Positions 44,705 through 54,378 are shown, numbered from the stretch's first letter. The stretch is DNA of 64,000 nt from Bacillus sp. sid0103 (GCF_019219025.1 NZ_JAHUWN010000002.1:186001-250000), one strand, 5' to 3'. The notes: generated by a model from the sequence alone, not told the origin. Made by a program: numbers and translations.

Positions 44705-44802
44705 TGGTTAAGCGCTCTCTCTAATAAAATATTGCTCTTTTTATACTTAATCTTACAGTTTTTTAAAAGAATATGGATCAATATAAGTAAAGCGCTTAAC
44801 CA
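44705..44802. promoter_or_regulatory. Paired operator-like inverted repeats in front of iolG
   Basis: TGGTTAAGCGCT at 44705-44716 has its exact reverse complement AGCGCTTAACCA at 44791-44802. Each includes the AAGCGCT core of LacI/CcpA-type operators. They bracket the probable iolG promoter (74 bases between), which allows repression by looping. A CcpA cre role for either site is the alternative. Confidence 0.6.
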
Positions 44803-44845
44803 AAAGTGATAATGAAAAGCTTCCGATAGTTCGGTCGCTTATGGT

Positions 44846-45859
44846 TCATGAATTATATCTATTAATATCTCTTACGGACTCGCGTTCTACAAGCGTTGGG
44901 GTAAGCATAATACGGTGAGTAGGCATACCTGGCTTTTCAATCGATTCCATCAGCTGCTGAATGGCATAACTGGCCAAATCAGAAATAGGCTGTGCAATGG
45001 TCGTTAACCCAGGGTCTGCTATTTCGGCATGGATCGTGTTATCAAAGCCAATGATCGATATATCATGCGGAATCGATAATTTCGCCTTCCGTGCTTCATT
45101 TATAAAGACCACAGCAATTAAATCTGTTGTAGCAAACACCGCTGTTGGCAAGGTATCCAACTCCAATATTTGATGCGCCGCTTTTTTTGCTTCTTCAATT
45201 TTAGATTTTGCCTGGATAACCAAAGTGTTATCAATTTTAATTCCTCCATCAACGAGCGACTGCTTAAACCCCTCTAAACGTAATTGACCGCTTGCACGTT
45301 CTGTTTCTGTAATGACAGCTATATTCTGATGCCCTTTTTCCAATAAGTAACGGCCCGCAAGATACCCACCTTTTACATCATCGGTAGTAACAACGTTTGA
45401 TTCTAATGCAAGATGGTCAAAAGAAAACATGACGAAAGGAATATTCCGATTGTGAAGGTTTTTGAATTTCTTCAGATCTTTAGGTTCCGTTGCAATGATT
45501 ATGCCGTCAACTTGCTTTTTAATAAGGAGCTCCAAATAGTCATTCTCGCGTTCCCGTTGATAATCTGTACTGCACAAGATGAGCGCATAGCCAGTCTCCC
45601 GTGCATTGTTTTCTAGCGCCCGGGCTACTTCAGCAAAGAAAGGGTTGGCGATATCGGGAACGAGCACGCCAATGGTGAACGTTTTTTTTCCCGTTAAAGC
45701 TGCAGCTAAACTGCTCGGCTGATATTCGAGTTCTTCCATGATTTCAAGGACCTTGTTTTTCGTCTTCTCACTGATTCGGCCCGTATTATTTATTACTTTG
45801 GAAACTGTTGCAATGGACACATTCGCTTCCTTAGCTACATCATAAATGGTTGGTTTCAT
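44846..45859 (-). CDS. LacI-family regulator, probable iol repressor
   Basis: A 337-residue LacI/GalR regulator. The helix-turn-helix reads TIYDVAKEANVSIATVSKVI, followed by the hinge helix (SSLAAALTGKK) and a sugar-binding effector domain. It lies directly upstream of iolG on the same strand. B. subtilis uses a DeoR-type IolR for this pathway, so a LacI-type regulator would be a different control system. Candidate operators flank iolG and precede its own gene. Confidence 0.88.
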   Translation of the reverse strand: MKPTIYDVAKEANVSIATVSKVINNTGRISEKTKNKVLEIMEELEYQPSSLAAALTGKKTFTIGVLVPDIANPFFAEVARALENNARETGYALILCSTDYQRERENDYLELLIKKQVDGIIIATEPKDLKKFKNLHNRNIPFVMFSFDHLALESNVVTTDDVKGGYLAGRYLLEKGHQNIAVITETERASGQLRLEGFKQSLVDGGIKIDNTLVIQAKSKIEEAKKAAHQILELDTLPTAVFATTDLIAVVFINEARKAKLSIPHDISIIGFDNTIHAEIADPGLTTIAQPISDLASYAIQQLMESIEKPGMPTHRIMLTPTLVERESVRDINRYNS

Positions 45860-46006
45860 CTGTATACTCCTCTTCGTGCTTTGGATTCATATACCACGAA
45901 GTGCTTTTCTCAATTATATAATTATGGTCTTTATGTTAACAAATTTTCGTGATGGAGAACTTCCATTATTATAAAAGCATAATCAATTCATCTTCCTCAC
46001 ACGAAA

Positions 46007-46020
46007 GGAAAGCGCTTACC
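46007..46020. promoter_or_regulatory. Operator- or cre-like site upstream of the LacI-family gene
   Basis: GGAAAGCGCTTACC shares the AAGCGCTTA-ACC pattern of the iolG sites and lies 148 bases upstream of the regulator start, which suggests autoregulation. It also resembles the CcpA cre consensus. Confidence 0.5.
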
Positions 46021-46100
46021 TTATTTCCGATTATATTTAAATTCGATTGATATTTCAATACTTTTTTAAATTCAATTTTAATAAATGATCCACCAAACTA

Positions 46101-46982
46101 TTAATCTATTTTACTAACATACTTCCGATATTCTCCTGGGCTCATTCCAACTATTTTTTTAAATACCAAGTGAAAATGAGTAACATTGTTATAGCCAACT
46201 TGACTTGCAATATCAGTTATTTGTAAATATGAATTCGTTAACAAATTTTTTGCATGTCTGACTCTTTTTGATGTGATAAATTCGATTAGAGTAAATCCTG
46301 TAACACGCTTAAATTCTCTACTTAAATAAGATGGACTGACAAAAAGGTTTTCTGCTAAATCAGAAAGTTTAAGATCTTTATAAAAATTTTCGTTCACGTA
46401 CTCTAAAGCTTTTGAAATGGTATTATTTAATTTAAAGGAGTATTTAGGATTTAAAGAAGGTAATTGTTTTTCCTTCTCATATTGTCTGTTTATTAGTACA
46501 AGAAGCCAATTCAATAAACTTACGATACTACACATCGAGTCGTCACGGTTTAACTCAAACTCTGTTTGAAGTTGTTTCCTAATCATATCAAAAATGATCT
46601 GATCATCTTGATTCATCTTCATTTGGTGTGAAAAACCAGGTGGACGTTCCTTAAAGATTGTAAGCGGATCATACTGATTATCTGTTTGTAGCATACGAAC
46701 TATTTTAGGGTGGAACATGATAATTAAAGCCTCAAATGGTTCCCCGTCAATTAGTTGGCTTTTATGTAATTCATTGTTGCCGATAATAAACATATCACCT
46801 TCTTGAAACGTATAAAATTTATCCTCTATAAAGTAATGTCCTTTCCCCTTCAAGGTATAAAAAATTTCTAAGGAATCATGCCACTCAAAAGGCATTTTCC
46901 AATCACCTTCATTATGGTCCACAAATATTTGAAAAAGGAATGGATCTACAAATGTTTGCAAGGCTTTGGGATAGTTTGGCAT
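46101..46982 (-). CDS. AraC-family regulator with cupin sensor
   Basis: A 293-residue regulator. The N-terminal half is a cupin-like effector domain (DSLEIFYTLKGKGHYFIEDK, FQEGDMFIIGNNELHKSQ). The C-terminal AraC domain (about 190-290) has two helix-turn-helix motifs, LSDLAENLFVSPSYLSREFK and ITDIASQVGYNNVTHFHLVF. Such proteins usually activate carbohydrate genes. Its neighbours are a decayed glycosidase gene upstream and the PIG-L gene beyond, so its target may have been partly lost. Confidence 0.9.
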   Translation of the reverse strand: MPNYPKALQTFVDPFLFQIFVDHNEGDWKMPFEWHDSLEIFYTLKGKGHYFIEDKFYTFQEGDMFIIGNNELHKSQLIDGEPFEALIIMFHPKIVRMLQTDNQYDPLTIFKERPPGFSHQMKMNQDDQIIFDMIRKQLQTEFELNRDDSMCSIVSLLNWLLVLINRQYEKEKQLPSLNPKYSFKLNNTISKALEYVNENFYKDLKLSDLAENLFVSPSYLSREFKRVTGFTLIEFITSKRVRHAKNLLTNSYLQITDIASQVGYNNVTHFHLVFKKIVGMSPGEYRKYVSKID

Positions 46983-46993
46983 AATTACACTCC

Positions 46994-47264
46994 TTACTTC
47001 ACACTAATAGAATCTAATACAAAGCTTTCAGATGGTGCCCCGTAAAATCCACCAATTGCTATTACGGATTGCCCCCCACAATAAATAAAAATTTCAATTT
47101 TTCCAAACGCTATGCTTTATCAATGATCCTATTAACTGTAGATTCTTCCCGTCTGTATCATAGAGTACTAGTCTAGAAATGTGGAATTTATCACCCTACT
47201 GAATTAAAGCGCTTACAATTAACGGTAATCTAGCACTAGAACCACCTAAAATGGTTAGCTTCAT
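46994..47264 (-). pseudogene. Decayed GH4 glycosidase start joined to a carbohydrate-binding-like end
   Basis: On the minus strand an ATG at 47264 gives MKLTILGGSSARLPLIVSAL, the GH4 N-terminus, then a stop. In a shifted frame ISRLVLYDTDGKNLQLIGSL follows, the next conserved GH4 block. Later, 47101-46994 encodes 35 residues ending GGFYGAPSESFVLDSISVK, which looks like the end of a beta-sandwich domain. The two parts do not belong to one known gene, so a deletion has fused remnants. A cre-like AAAGCGCTTACA at 47206-47217 lies within the GH4 codons. The rest of the 530-base gap (46983-47512) holds only the following terminator. Confidence 0.7.
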
Positions 47265-47472
47265 TTCAACAACTCTATATTTTCTCTATTTTAATTTTAT
47301 ATGTAATAAAATTCTAATTAAATTTAACTATTTATTCAGATTTTTTGAACTAATTAATAAATACTTCGATTTTAGATCATCGGTTTATGTCTAAGTTTCA
47401 CGCTGATTTTCTTAGAAATTTAAAATTGTTTCATATAAAATAACAAGTAAAATTTTATGATATAAAAAAATA

Positions 47473-47500
47473 CCCCTGGCTATTAATAATTGGCCAAGGG
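47473..47500 (-). terminator. Terminator after the PIG-L gene
   Basis: On the minus strand CCCTTGGC pairs with GCCAGGGG (one G-U) around a 12-base loop and is followed by TATTTTTTT. It lies 13 bases after the stop. Confidence 0.8.
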
Positions 47501-47512
47501 AATTCATAATCA

Positions 47513-50227
47513 TTATTTTCCTATCGGATAGGATATACTTTCTGTTTTACCGTCTTCTGTTTCATAAGAAATAAGCACATAGGCAGTTTCAGGTAATTTG
47601 TCAGACGGATATTGCAATACGGCTTCAGATTGTTGATTAAATTTAAAATCTATTGTTTTCTTGTCTAAGATTCGGTTATTTGACCATAGAAACACGTTTG
47701 CTATGCCAGGATTTTGCGCTTTTAGTTTTACTTTCACCGTGCTTTGATCCACTTTTGGCTGACCCAAAATCATTATGCTATCTTGCTCAGCAGCCCTTCC
47801 GCTGGCTAGTGGAACTCCGTTTAAAGAAGACTGCAATATTGATTGTGGCGATAAAACACTTTTCGTAACATCTATTGGGAAAAACGGTTCTGTTGGTTGC
47901 AATATCTTTCCATCCGGTTGGTAGTCTTCTAGCTTTCCATGTCCCCAACGATACGGATCACCTTGTACACCACCCCAAGTTGACCAACCTAGGCGCGTTT
48001 GTCCTGTTTTGTCCTTTGTATCTGAATCATAGACGAAAATATTAAAGGCAAACTTTTCAGGATCAACTGCGGCAGGCAATACAGAGAAAGGAATCCTTAC
48101 TTCCATCGAATACCCATTATAATTATCTTCGTTAATTTTTGATGCGATTTCCATTCCTGGCGCAGTCAATTCGATTGGCCCCTGATGGTTATCAGCATCA
48201 CGATAAGCCGCAGGCTTATGTTCTGTCGTTGTTGGGAAAATACCGACCTTAAAGGTGGAAGATGTATTTTCTGAATTTCCTTGTGGGTCGATTGCAATTT
48301 CTACGGAATCCGTTCTCCAATGACGTTTTGCATCCGCCTTATCTAAGACTGTACCTAACAGATCATCTTGAACGTTCACGTAGAAATATAAGGAATCCTT
48401 GTCCCAGCTTACTTTGGCATGACCTGAGGCGTCCATAGAAGAAGTTGGTACCGTCCCTTCCCATACTCGGCTTAAGTCTATATCTTGATCAAGATACTCA
48501 CCTTCGTGCGCCTCACCATCAATAGCAGGTTGAGTTGTTGCTTGATGAATATCAGTAATAGGAACTAAATTAATGGCTGCAGTTTGAACCACAGATTTTT
48601 CCATTGTTTTGGTCGTTATCGTAAAGTCGTAATCACCATTTGTCCCTCCCTCATTAGAAGTTTTTAATGAAGGATTTGTATTCGTAACCGAAAACTGGAT
48701 TGCCTTTGTTTCATTTGGTTTCATAGAATCAATCGATACTGAAGGCTGAAGTGTTTGGAAGCCTTCCGGCAGCTGAATAGATACTTCTCCACTTTGAACA
48801 TTGCTGCTATTATTCGTTACATTAACTTGAATATTCCGCGTTTCACCTAATCCAATTGAAAATACAGGTTTAATCAAATTCTGTAAATGCTGTACTCGAT
48901 TTTTTCCCGTCCATTCTTGGAACTCCTTAACGTGTGGCAATGGCTGAAGTGTGGCTTGTACAGCTGATACACCTTCAATTACCCTGCTTGAAAAACCTTG
49001 TTTTTCCCCAACAGCTAATTTAGCGTTAAGTCGATATCTTTTTGTTTCCATAGTTTGCGAGGCTTTTACTTTAAAACTAAACTCCTTCGTTTCACCTTTA
49101 TTAAGCTGCTTAATAGACACTTGATCATTCTTCTCGGCTTCCAATCCAACAGGTAACTCGAGAGTTAGAGTTGCATCTTTTAAATTCATTTCACTATTGT
49201 TGGTTACTTCAACATTAACTTCAAATGTATCACCAGGCACAATTTTGTAATTTGAAGTTGTAACAGATAATTCTGTTCCAAGAGGAAGACCTTGTTTATT
49301 AGAAAGAAGTGCACCTTCAAGTAATGAAGTCGATTGTTGATTATCCTTTGTTATCGGGACACGGCTGTCAAACTCTGTAAAACGATCACAGCTCAATTGA
49401 TTTGGATCACTTGGGACATCTTCAAATGTCTTCCAGCCTTGTGACTCATAAATTCTTTGAGCATCCCGTTCTAGTTGTCCCCAAGTCTTGTTTTGCTTTG
49501 TTGATTTTCTTCCACTCCAAATGCTATATACTTTATCAGTTGGTTCAGCTGGAACAAAAGTAGTTTCACATTTTTCCCCTAAGTTGGTTCCTACACCGTT
49601 TGCACCACGATAAACAATTTTCTTTGCTTTCCAAGGACTTAATCTTTCTTTTGAAATTTGCTCTGGAAACTTAGTAGGATCTGCAGCAGCGTAAAATGCC
49701 TCTACTGCCATTCTGGCCGCATATTGATGGTTACCATGATTTCCTGGTGTTGGAGACGGATTCATTGTAAAGATAATTTCAGGTTTTGTCATTCGAATTG
49801 TACGAACAACCTTTTCAAGTGTTGAATCATGGCCCCACACTTTTTCTGTTAATGGTGCACTAACATTGTAGTAAAAATCAACTTTATCTAGATTAAATAC
49901 ATGATTGATTCCAGCAATGGATATAGCATTTCTTTCCTCTTTTTCTCTTAAAATACCTAAATCAGAGCCTTCTTCAGGTCCTACTGCATTTCCTCCTCCT
50001 TCTCCACGTGTAATTGTCAAAACACCCATATGATAGTTATATTGTTCGATCCACTGTCCGTATGTAGACAAACCTCCAGCTTCATCATCAGGATGAGCTC
50101 CGATGAACAACATATCTAAATCGACCGGTTTTTCTTCAGTTTTTGCCAAACTAGAACCTAATGGAAAAAGACTGCACATCATCGTTAAAGTTAATGTTCT
50201 AGCAATTGTTGAAAACTTTTTCTTCAT
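47513..50227 (-). CDS. Secreted PIG-L deacetylase with NPCBM/CARDB-like and CBM9-like domains
   Basis: A 904-residue exported protein from ATG 50227 (GGGAG 8 bases upstream; the longer TTG start overlaps that site). A signal peptide covers about residues 1-29. The PIG-L/LmbE zinc deacetylase domain follows, with H45-P-D-D-E49 and a downstream GNHGNHQYAARM. Two immunoglobulin-like NEW3-type repeats (about 310-560) and a CBM9-like sugar-binding domain (about 565-770, with WDKDSLYFYVNVQDD and WRTDSVEIAID) come next, then a tail of about 110 residues. It probably removes acetyl groups from N-acetylated glycans outside the cell. Confidence 0.85.
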   Translation of the reverse strand: MKKKFSTIARTLTLTMMCSLFPLGSSLAKTEEKPVDLDMLFIGAHPDDEAGGLSTYGQWIEQYNYHMGVLTITRGEGGGNAVGPEEGSDLGILREKEERNAISIAGINHVFNLDKVDFYYNVSAPLTEKVWGHDSTLEKVVRTIRMTKPEIIFTMNPSPTPGNHGNHQYAARMAVEAFYAAADPTKFPEQISKERLSPWKAKKIVYRGANGVGTNLGEKCETTFVPAEPTDKVYSIWSGRKSTKQNKTWGQLERDAQRIYESQGWKTFEDVPSDPNQLSCDRFTEFDSRVPITKDNQQSTSLLEGALLSNKQGLPLGTELSVTTSNYKIVPGDTFEVNVEVTNNSEMNLKDATLTLELPVGLEAEKNDQVSIKQLNKGETKEFSFKVKASQTMETKRYRLNAKLAVGEKQGFSSRVIEGVSAVQATLQPLPHVKEFQEWTGKNRVQHLQNLIKPVFSIGLGETRNIQVNVTNNSSNVQSGEVSIQLPEGFQTLQPSVSIDSMKPNETKAIQFSVTNTNPSLKTSNEGGTNGDYDFTITTKTMEKSVVQTAAINLVPITDIHQATTQPAIDGEAHEGEYLDQDIDLSRVWEGTVPTSSMDASGHAKVSWDKDSLYFYVNVQDDLLGTVLDKADAKRHWRTDSVEIAIDPQGNSENTSSTFKVGIFPTTTEHKPAAYRDADNHQGPIELTAPGMEIASKINEDNYNGYSMEVRIPFSVLPAAVDPEKFAFNIFVYDSDTKDKTGQTRLGWSTWGGVQGDPYRWGHGKLEDYQPDGKILQPTEPFFPIDVTKSVLSPQSILQSSLNGVPLASGRAAEQDSIMILGQPKVDQSTVKVKLKAQNPGIANVFLWSNNRILDKKTIDFKFNQQSEAVLQYPSDKLPETAYVLISYETEDGKTESISYPIGK

Positions 50228-50416
50228 ACTTTTTTCTCCCTTCAATTTTTACTTTAAAAAACTTTCACATCCTTAATTAACCTACATTATAGTTATAATA
50301 AAAAAACTGTAATAGTTCTTTAGATATTTTTACTAAAAATTCAGATATATTATTTTAGAAAAAAATGAGTAAAAAGTACTAAATTATTACCTTTCAAATA
50401 ATGAACAAGAAAAAAA

Positions 50417-50436
50417 GCCAGGATATGAATCCGGGC
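50417..50436 (-). terminator. Terminator after the NagB-like gene
   Basis: On the minus strand GCCCGGAT pairs with ATCCTGGC (one mismatch) around a 4-base loop, followed by TTTTTTTC. It lies 9 bases after the stop and ends the amino-sugar operon. Confidence 0.75.
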
Positions 50437-50444
50437 TGAAATCG

Positions 50445-51185
50445 TTATGAAACAGGACTTGCTTCCTGATCGACAAACACATAGCAGTTTTCATGCAGGT
50501 TTAGAATCGAAACCGGGTATTTTTCATCGGCTTCCCCTTTTAAAAATGCAGAAATCGCCTCTTTTTTCACTTCGCCATTTGCGATGACGATTGTGGTCTT
50601 TGCTTCGAGCATTTGCTTTAAACCAATTGTAATGCCCTTTTCCAGCTTAGCTCCTCGACTGAAATATTTTTGTCCCACTCTCTTCGTTGTTTCATCTAGG
50701 TTTATGACGTGGGAATTAAGATCCCTGCTCACATAAGGTTCGTTTAAGGCAAGATGGCCATTGACACCCACCCCTAAAAGCAGAATGTCAATCCCATCAT
50801 GCTTTTGTATGAAGCTATCCGTTTTCTCACATTCTTTTTGAAGGTCATCACTATCGGCTTTAAAAAAATGAATTCGGTCACGGGAAATGGCCAGAGGTGT
50901 GAAAAAGTGTTCATTTATATAACGATAGCAGCTACCCTCATCTTCCCAGGAAAGTCCTACGAATTCATCCAACCCAACAAAATGGCACTGCGAAAAATCA
51001 ATTTCTTTGTTCCTCGCGGCTTCGACCAAATACTTCAGTGTCCCTTTAGGTGTGCCTCCTGCCGCTAAACAGACGAGGGAAGCAGGATTGGTATTCACTT
51101 GTTCGATAATTTTTTCGGCAGCCTGTCGGGACATTTCATCATAATCATTTAATACTTGATAGTGAATATGGCTAATTTCATTCAA
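50445..51185 (-). CDS. Glucosamine-6-phosphate deaminase-like protein (NagB family)
   Basis: A 246-residue NagB/SIS-like isomerase-deaminase. LVCLAAGGTPKGTL near residue 40 is the phosphate-binding loop, FVGLDEFVGL carries the catalytic aspartate, and LLGVGVNGHLALNEP near 140 is the family hallmark with the catalytic histidine. It converts glucosamine 6-phosphate to fructose 6-phosphate and ammonia. The loop has N in place of the usual D in GVNGH, so an altered amino-sugar substrate is possible. It is the last gene of the ABC/GH4/PfkB operon. Confidence 0.8.
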   Translation of the reverse strand: MNEISHIHYQVLNDYDEMSRQAAEKIIEQVNTNPASLVCLAAGGTPKGTLKYLVEAARNKEIDFSQCHFVGLDEFVGLSWEDEGSCYRYINEHFFTPLAISRDRIHFFKADSDDLQKECEKTDSFIQKHDGIDILLLGVGVNGHLALNEPYVSRDLNSHVINLDETTKRVGQKYFSRGAKLEKGITIGLKQMLEAKTTIVIANGEVKKEAISAFLKGEADEKYPVSILNLHENCYVFVDQEASPVS

Positions 51186-51274
51186 ATAAATTTCTCCTCC
51201 CGTTTCGGTGTTTGGCCAGTGTGGCGACTTTCATTTCCTTCTAGTATCAGAAGGCATGAGTTTTTAACTGCAAG

Positions 51275-52111
51275 TTACCCCTTGACTGATCCAGAACTTA
51301 ATCCGCTCACCACTTGCTCTTGAAGAAGAACAAACATCAAAATGCTTGGGATGGTAATCATCGTAAGAGCGGCAAATAACGCAGTATAATCATAACTAAA
51401 CATGGAGGTAAAATAATTCAACACCAACGGAACGGTTCTATTTTCGTTGCTTGAAGTAAGCGTTAAGGCAAACAAAAATTCGTTCCAACAATTGATAAAT
51501 TGAATAATCGCGGCTGTTGCAAACCCAGGTCTTGCGATTGGCACCACAATTGAGTAAAACGTACGAAGAAAACTTGCCCCATCAATGTAAGCAGATTCCT
51601 CAATTTCATTAGGAATCGTAAGGAAGAAGCTTCGAAGAACAAAAAGGGTAACGGGAATACCAATGGCAGTATATACCAAAACCAACCCTGTCTTTGTATC
51701 ATAAAGCCCAATAAACTCAACCACACTGTAAATTGATTGCATCATAGATGTAATTGGTATAAACAATGTGATACTCATTACAGCAAGCAATAAATTGATG
51801 ACCTTTGATTTTACCCTTGCAAAAACATAGGCGGCCATCCCCATAAAAATTAAATTGAATACAGTTGATGCTATAGAAACAATAATGCTATTTCCGTAGT
51901 ATTGGAAAATCGGTGAAACCTTTATGGCCGTGATATATCCATCAAAACTAAGTGAAGTCGGAAGAGATAATGGTGTAGAAGTTATTTCCTGTGTTGTTTT
52001 AAAAGAAGATATTAAGACCCAAAAAATTGGCAGAATTGAGATAAAAACAATTATCACCAAAAAGACGTAGGTCAGTGATTTCCATATAATTTGTTTGGTG
52101 CTATCTCGCAA
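51275..52111 (-). CDS. Sugar ABC transporter permease, MalG type
   Basis: A 278-residue permease with six membrane helices. The EAA loop EESAYIDGASFLRTFYSIVV lies near residue 190 and the C-terminus QEQVVSGLSSGSVKG is typical of the CUT1 family. It pairs with the permease upstream and belongs to the second sugar operon. No ATPase gene is present, as with the first transporter, so both probably share an MsmX-like ATPase. Confidence 0.92.
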   Translation of the reverse strand: MRDSTKQIIWKSLTYVFLVIIVFISILPIFWVLISSFKTTQEITSTPLSLPTSLSFDGYITAIKVSPIFQYYGNSIIVSIASTVFNLIFMGMAAYVFARVKSKVINLLLAVMSITLFIPITSMMQSIYSVVEFIGLYDTKTGLVLVYTAIGIPVTLFVLRSFFLTIPNEIEESAYIDGASFLRTFYSIVVPIARPGFATAAIIQFINCWNEFLFALTLTSSNENRTVPLVLNYFTSMFSYDYTALFAALTMITIPSILMFVLLQEQVVSGLSSGSVKG

Positions 52112-52131
52112 ATTTCATCTCTCCTTCACAC

Positions 52132-53001
52132 CTAGACATCCGAGTGTCCAAATTTAAATATTCGAGTTGCAACAAGAATAATGAACAAGCCTAGGAAAAT
52201 CAACAATGTTCCAATCGCATTTGCGTACCCATAGTTGTTTAACATCATTGCTTCTTTATATAAATAAAGTGGTAAATTTAAATTTGAATCATTGGGACCT
52301 CCATTTGTCGTTAAGAAAATTAATTCAAATTCTTTTAACATACTTGTTGTCGCAAGAATAACACTTATCCCTATTACATTTCGCAATAATGGCAAGACAA
52401 CAAATAGATCCGTTTGAAACCTTGTGGCTCCATCGATTTTTGCTGCTTCATAGAGTGATTGGGGAATGGTTGCAATTTCAGCCATAACAATAATGGTGAT
52501 AAGAGCAGAAAAAAATAACCAACCGCTTGTTACAGTCCAAAACGATGTAGATGGATCGAAATACCAATTCAGTGAAAAGTCTTCAAAACCGATCATTTTT
52601 AAAAAGGAATTGATCATACCCATTTGGGGATTAAATACATATAGTAACAACATGGCTCTCGCGGCTGAGGATATGATGATTGGAATCATGTAGGATGTTC
52701 GGACGAACTTCCATCCCAATGGTTTATGTGATAGGACCAATGCAACCAACACACCTAATGCCACATGGAATGAACCCTGTAGCGCCACCCAAATAATCGT
52801 ATTTTTGAACGCAATCAGAAAAGCTTGATCTGAAAGCAGTGCAATGTAGTTATCAATACCGATAAATTTCATCGGCTGATTTATTTTATAATCGAAAAAA
52901 GATGTAAAGATTACATTAACAACCGGATATCCAAACACAAGAAGAAATATGATAACAGCGGGTGTTAGAAAAATAGCATACCAAAGTCGATTGCGTTTCA
53001 T
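52132..53001 (-). CDS. Sugar ABC transporter permease, MalF type
   Basis: A 289-residue CUT1 permease with six membrane helices and the EAA loop YEAAKIDGATRFQTDLFVVL near residue 185. It follows the solute-binding protein gene after a strong 15-base inverted repeat, so its level is likely lower than that of the binding protein. GGAGGT precedes the ATG. Confidence 0.92.
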   Translation of the reverse strand: MKRNRLWYAIFLTPAVIIFLLVFGYPVVNVIFTSFFDYKINQPMKFIGIDNYIALLSDQAFLIAFKNTIIWVALQGSFHVALGVLVALVLSHKPLGWKFVRTSYMIPIIISSAARAMLLLYVFNPQMGMINSFLKMIGFEDFSLNWYFDPSTSFWTVTSGWLFFSALITIIVMAEIATIPQSLYEAAKIDGATRFQTDLFVVLPLLRNVIGISVILATTSMLKEFELIFLTTNGGPNDSNLNLPLYLYKEAMMLNNYGYANAIGTLLIFLGLFIILVATRIFKFGHSDV

Positions 53002-53027
53002 GCTGCACCTCCTAGTATCATGTAAGT

Positions 53028-53058
53028 TGAATCGAAGGACGTTACGTCCTTCGATTCA
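53028..53058. repeat. Perfect 15-base inverted repeat between binding protein and permease genes
   Basis: TGAATCGAAGGACGT and its exact reverse complement are separated by one base (centre 53043). It lies 22 bases after the binding-protein stop, without a T-run on the minus strand. It probably stabilises the binding-protein mRNA end or slows the polymerase, raising the binding protein over the permeases. Confidence 0.75.
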
Positions 53059-53079
53059 TGATAAAGCCTATTTTGTGTA

Positions 53080-54378
53080 TTAATTTTTTTGAGCAGCTTC
53101 TGTTAATTTTTGAGCAGCTTCTTTAGGAGTAAGTTGTCCATTTGCCAAGGCTGGATAAATGTTACTTACTTCATTTTGAACATTGTTGTGCCATGTTTTT
53201 TGATAATACAAGATTTCATTTTTCGCACTTTCAGTTTGGGTTAAGAAATCTGCTAAAATCGGAAACTTCTGTTTTACATCGTCTGTAATTTCTACTTTAG
53301 GAGAATCAGGTAGCTCTCCTTTAAGCAATAGCAATTCCTTTTGATGCTCTGGACTTACAAGAAATTTTAAGAATTCTACAGCAGCATCTGCATGTTTTTT
53401 ATCTTTCGATAAAACAAAATATCCTTTTTCAGGTGAGTTAAATACAGTGTTTTCAGGGAATAGTGCCACACCAATATGCTTATCTAATCCTTTTTTTGCT
53501 TTTTTCGTATCACTGAAATCACCGATCATCCATGGACCGTTAGCAATCATTGCTGTCTCACCATTTAAAAAGTGCATGGCAGCCGTATCATATTTTGCTC
53601 CGACCGCATCTTTAGTCGTATATTTTTTTAACATTGTTTGAATTTTTTCTAGAGAATCAACCACGTATGGTTTATTAAAGTCTTTTGGGAAATAGGTGTT
53701 CATAAATTCCAATCCCTCTGGACTGTGACTCCCGATCATGGCATTGAACCAAAGAGATGTAAGCCACCCTGTCTCTGCTGTATCCATTGATACTGGCGTG
53801 ATTCCTGCTTTTTTTAATGTGTCGAATTGACTGAACAATTCATCCCATGTTTGAGCTGGTTGTGTAATTCCTGCTTTTGCAAATAGTTCTTTATTATAGT
53901 AGTATTCCATCATTCCTCTAAAGGTAGGAAAACCATACACTTTTCCGTCGAATGTATTCACTTCCAAGGACTTTGGATCGAACTGACTTTTAAATTCCGA
54001 ATCCGCTTCTAAGTAAGGTGTTAAATCGACCGCTTTTCCTGCTTTGTAGGCAAGATCAAGTAGTCCTAGTGGCGACATTCCAATATCAGGCATATCACCT
54101 GACTGCAAAAGCAGCTTCATTTTGTCAACGTAGTTTTGCTCTCCAGCGATTTCTTCAGTAACAACTTTAATTTTACCTTTATGATCGTTATTAAATTTTT
54201 CTACTACTTTGTTAAACCATTGAGCATTTGGATCTGTCCCTACATAATAATGAGGAAATTTAATAACAATTTCACCATTTGCTGCTTCGTTATTTGAACT
54301 TGTTTTGGAACATGCTGACATGACTATAAGCATAAGACCTAATAGTAGCAATCCAAATCTTTTTAAAGATCTATTCAT
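53080..54378 (-). CDS. Extracellular solute-binding lipoprotein, second sugar ABC transporter
   Basis: A 432-residue lipoprotein from ATG 54378 with AAAGGGGAG upstream. The signal peptide ends with the lipobox LIVMSAC. The mature part follows the family 1 sugar-binding pattern (EIVIKFPHYYVGTDPNAQWF, MKLLLQSGDMPDIGMS, TAMIANGPWMIGDF). It delivers an oligosaccharide or glycan fragment to the two downstream permeases. It is the third gene after the PfkB and GH4 genes. Confidence 0.92.
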   Translation of the reverse strand: MNRSLKRFGLLLLGLMLIVMSACSKTSSNNEAANGEIVIKFPHYYVGTDPNAQWFNKVVEKFNNDHKGKIKVVTEEIAGEQNYVDKMKLLLQSGDMPDIGMSPLGLLDLAYKAGKAVDLTPYLEADSEFKSQFDPKSLEVNTFDGKVYGFPTFRGMMEYYYNKELFAKAGITQPAQTWDELFSQFDTLKKAGITPVSMDTAETGWLTSLWFNAMIGSHSPEGLEFMNTYFPKDFNKPYVVDSLEKIQTMLKKYTTKDAVGAKYDTAAMHFLNGETAMIANGPWMIGDFSDTKKAKKGLDKHIGVALFPENTVFNSPEKGYFVLSKDKKHADAAVEFLKFLVSPEHQKELLLLKGELPDSPKVEITDDVKQKFPILADFLTQTESAKNEILYYQKTWHNNVQNEVSNIYPALANGQLTPKEAAQKLTEAAQKN

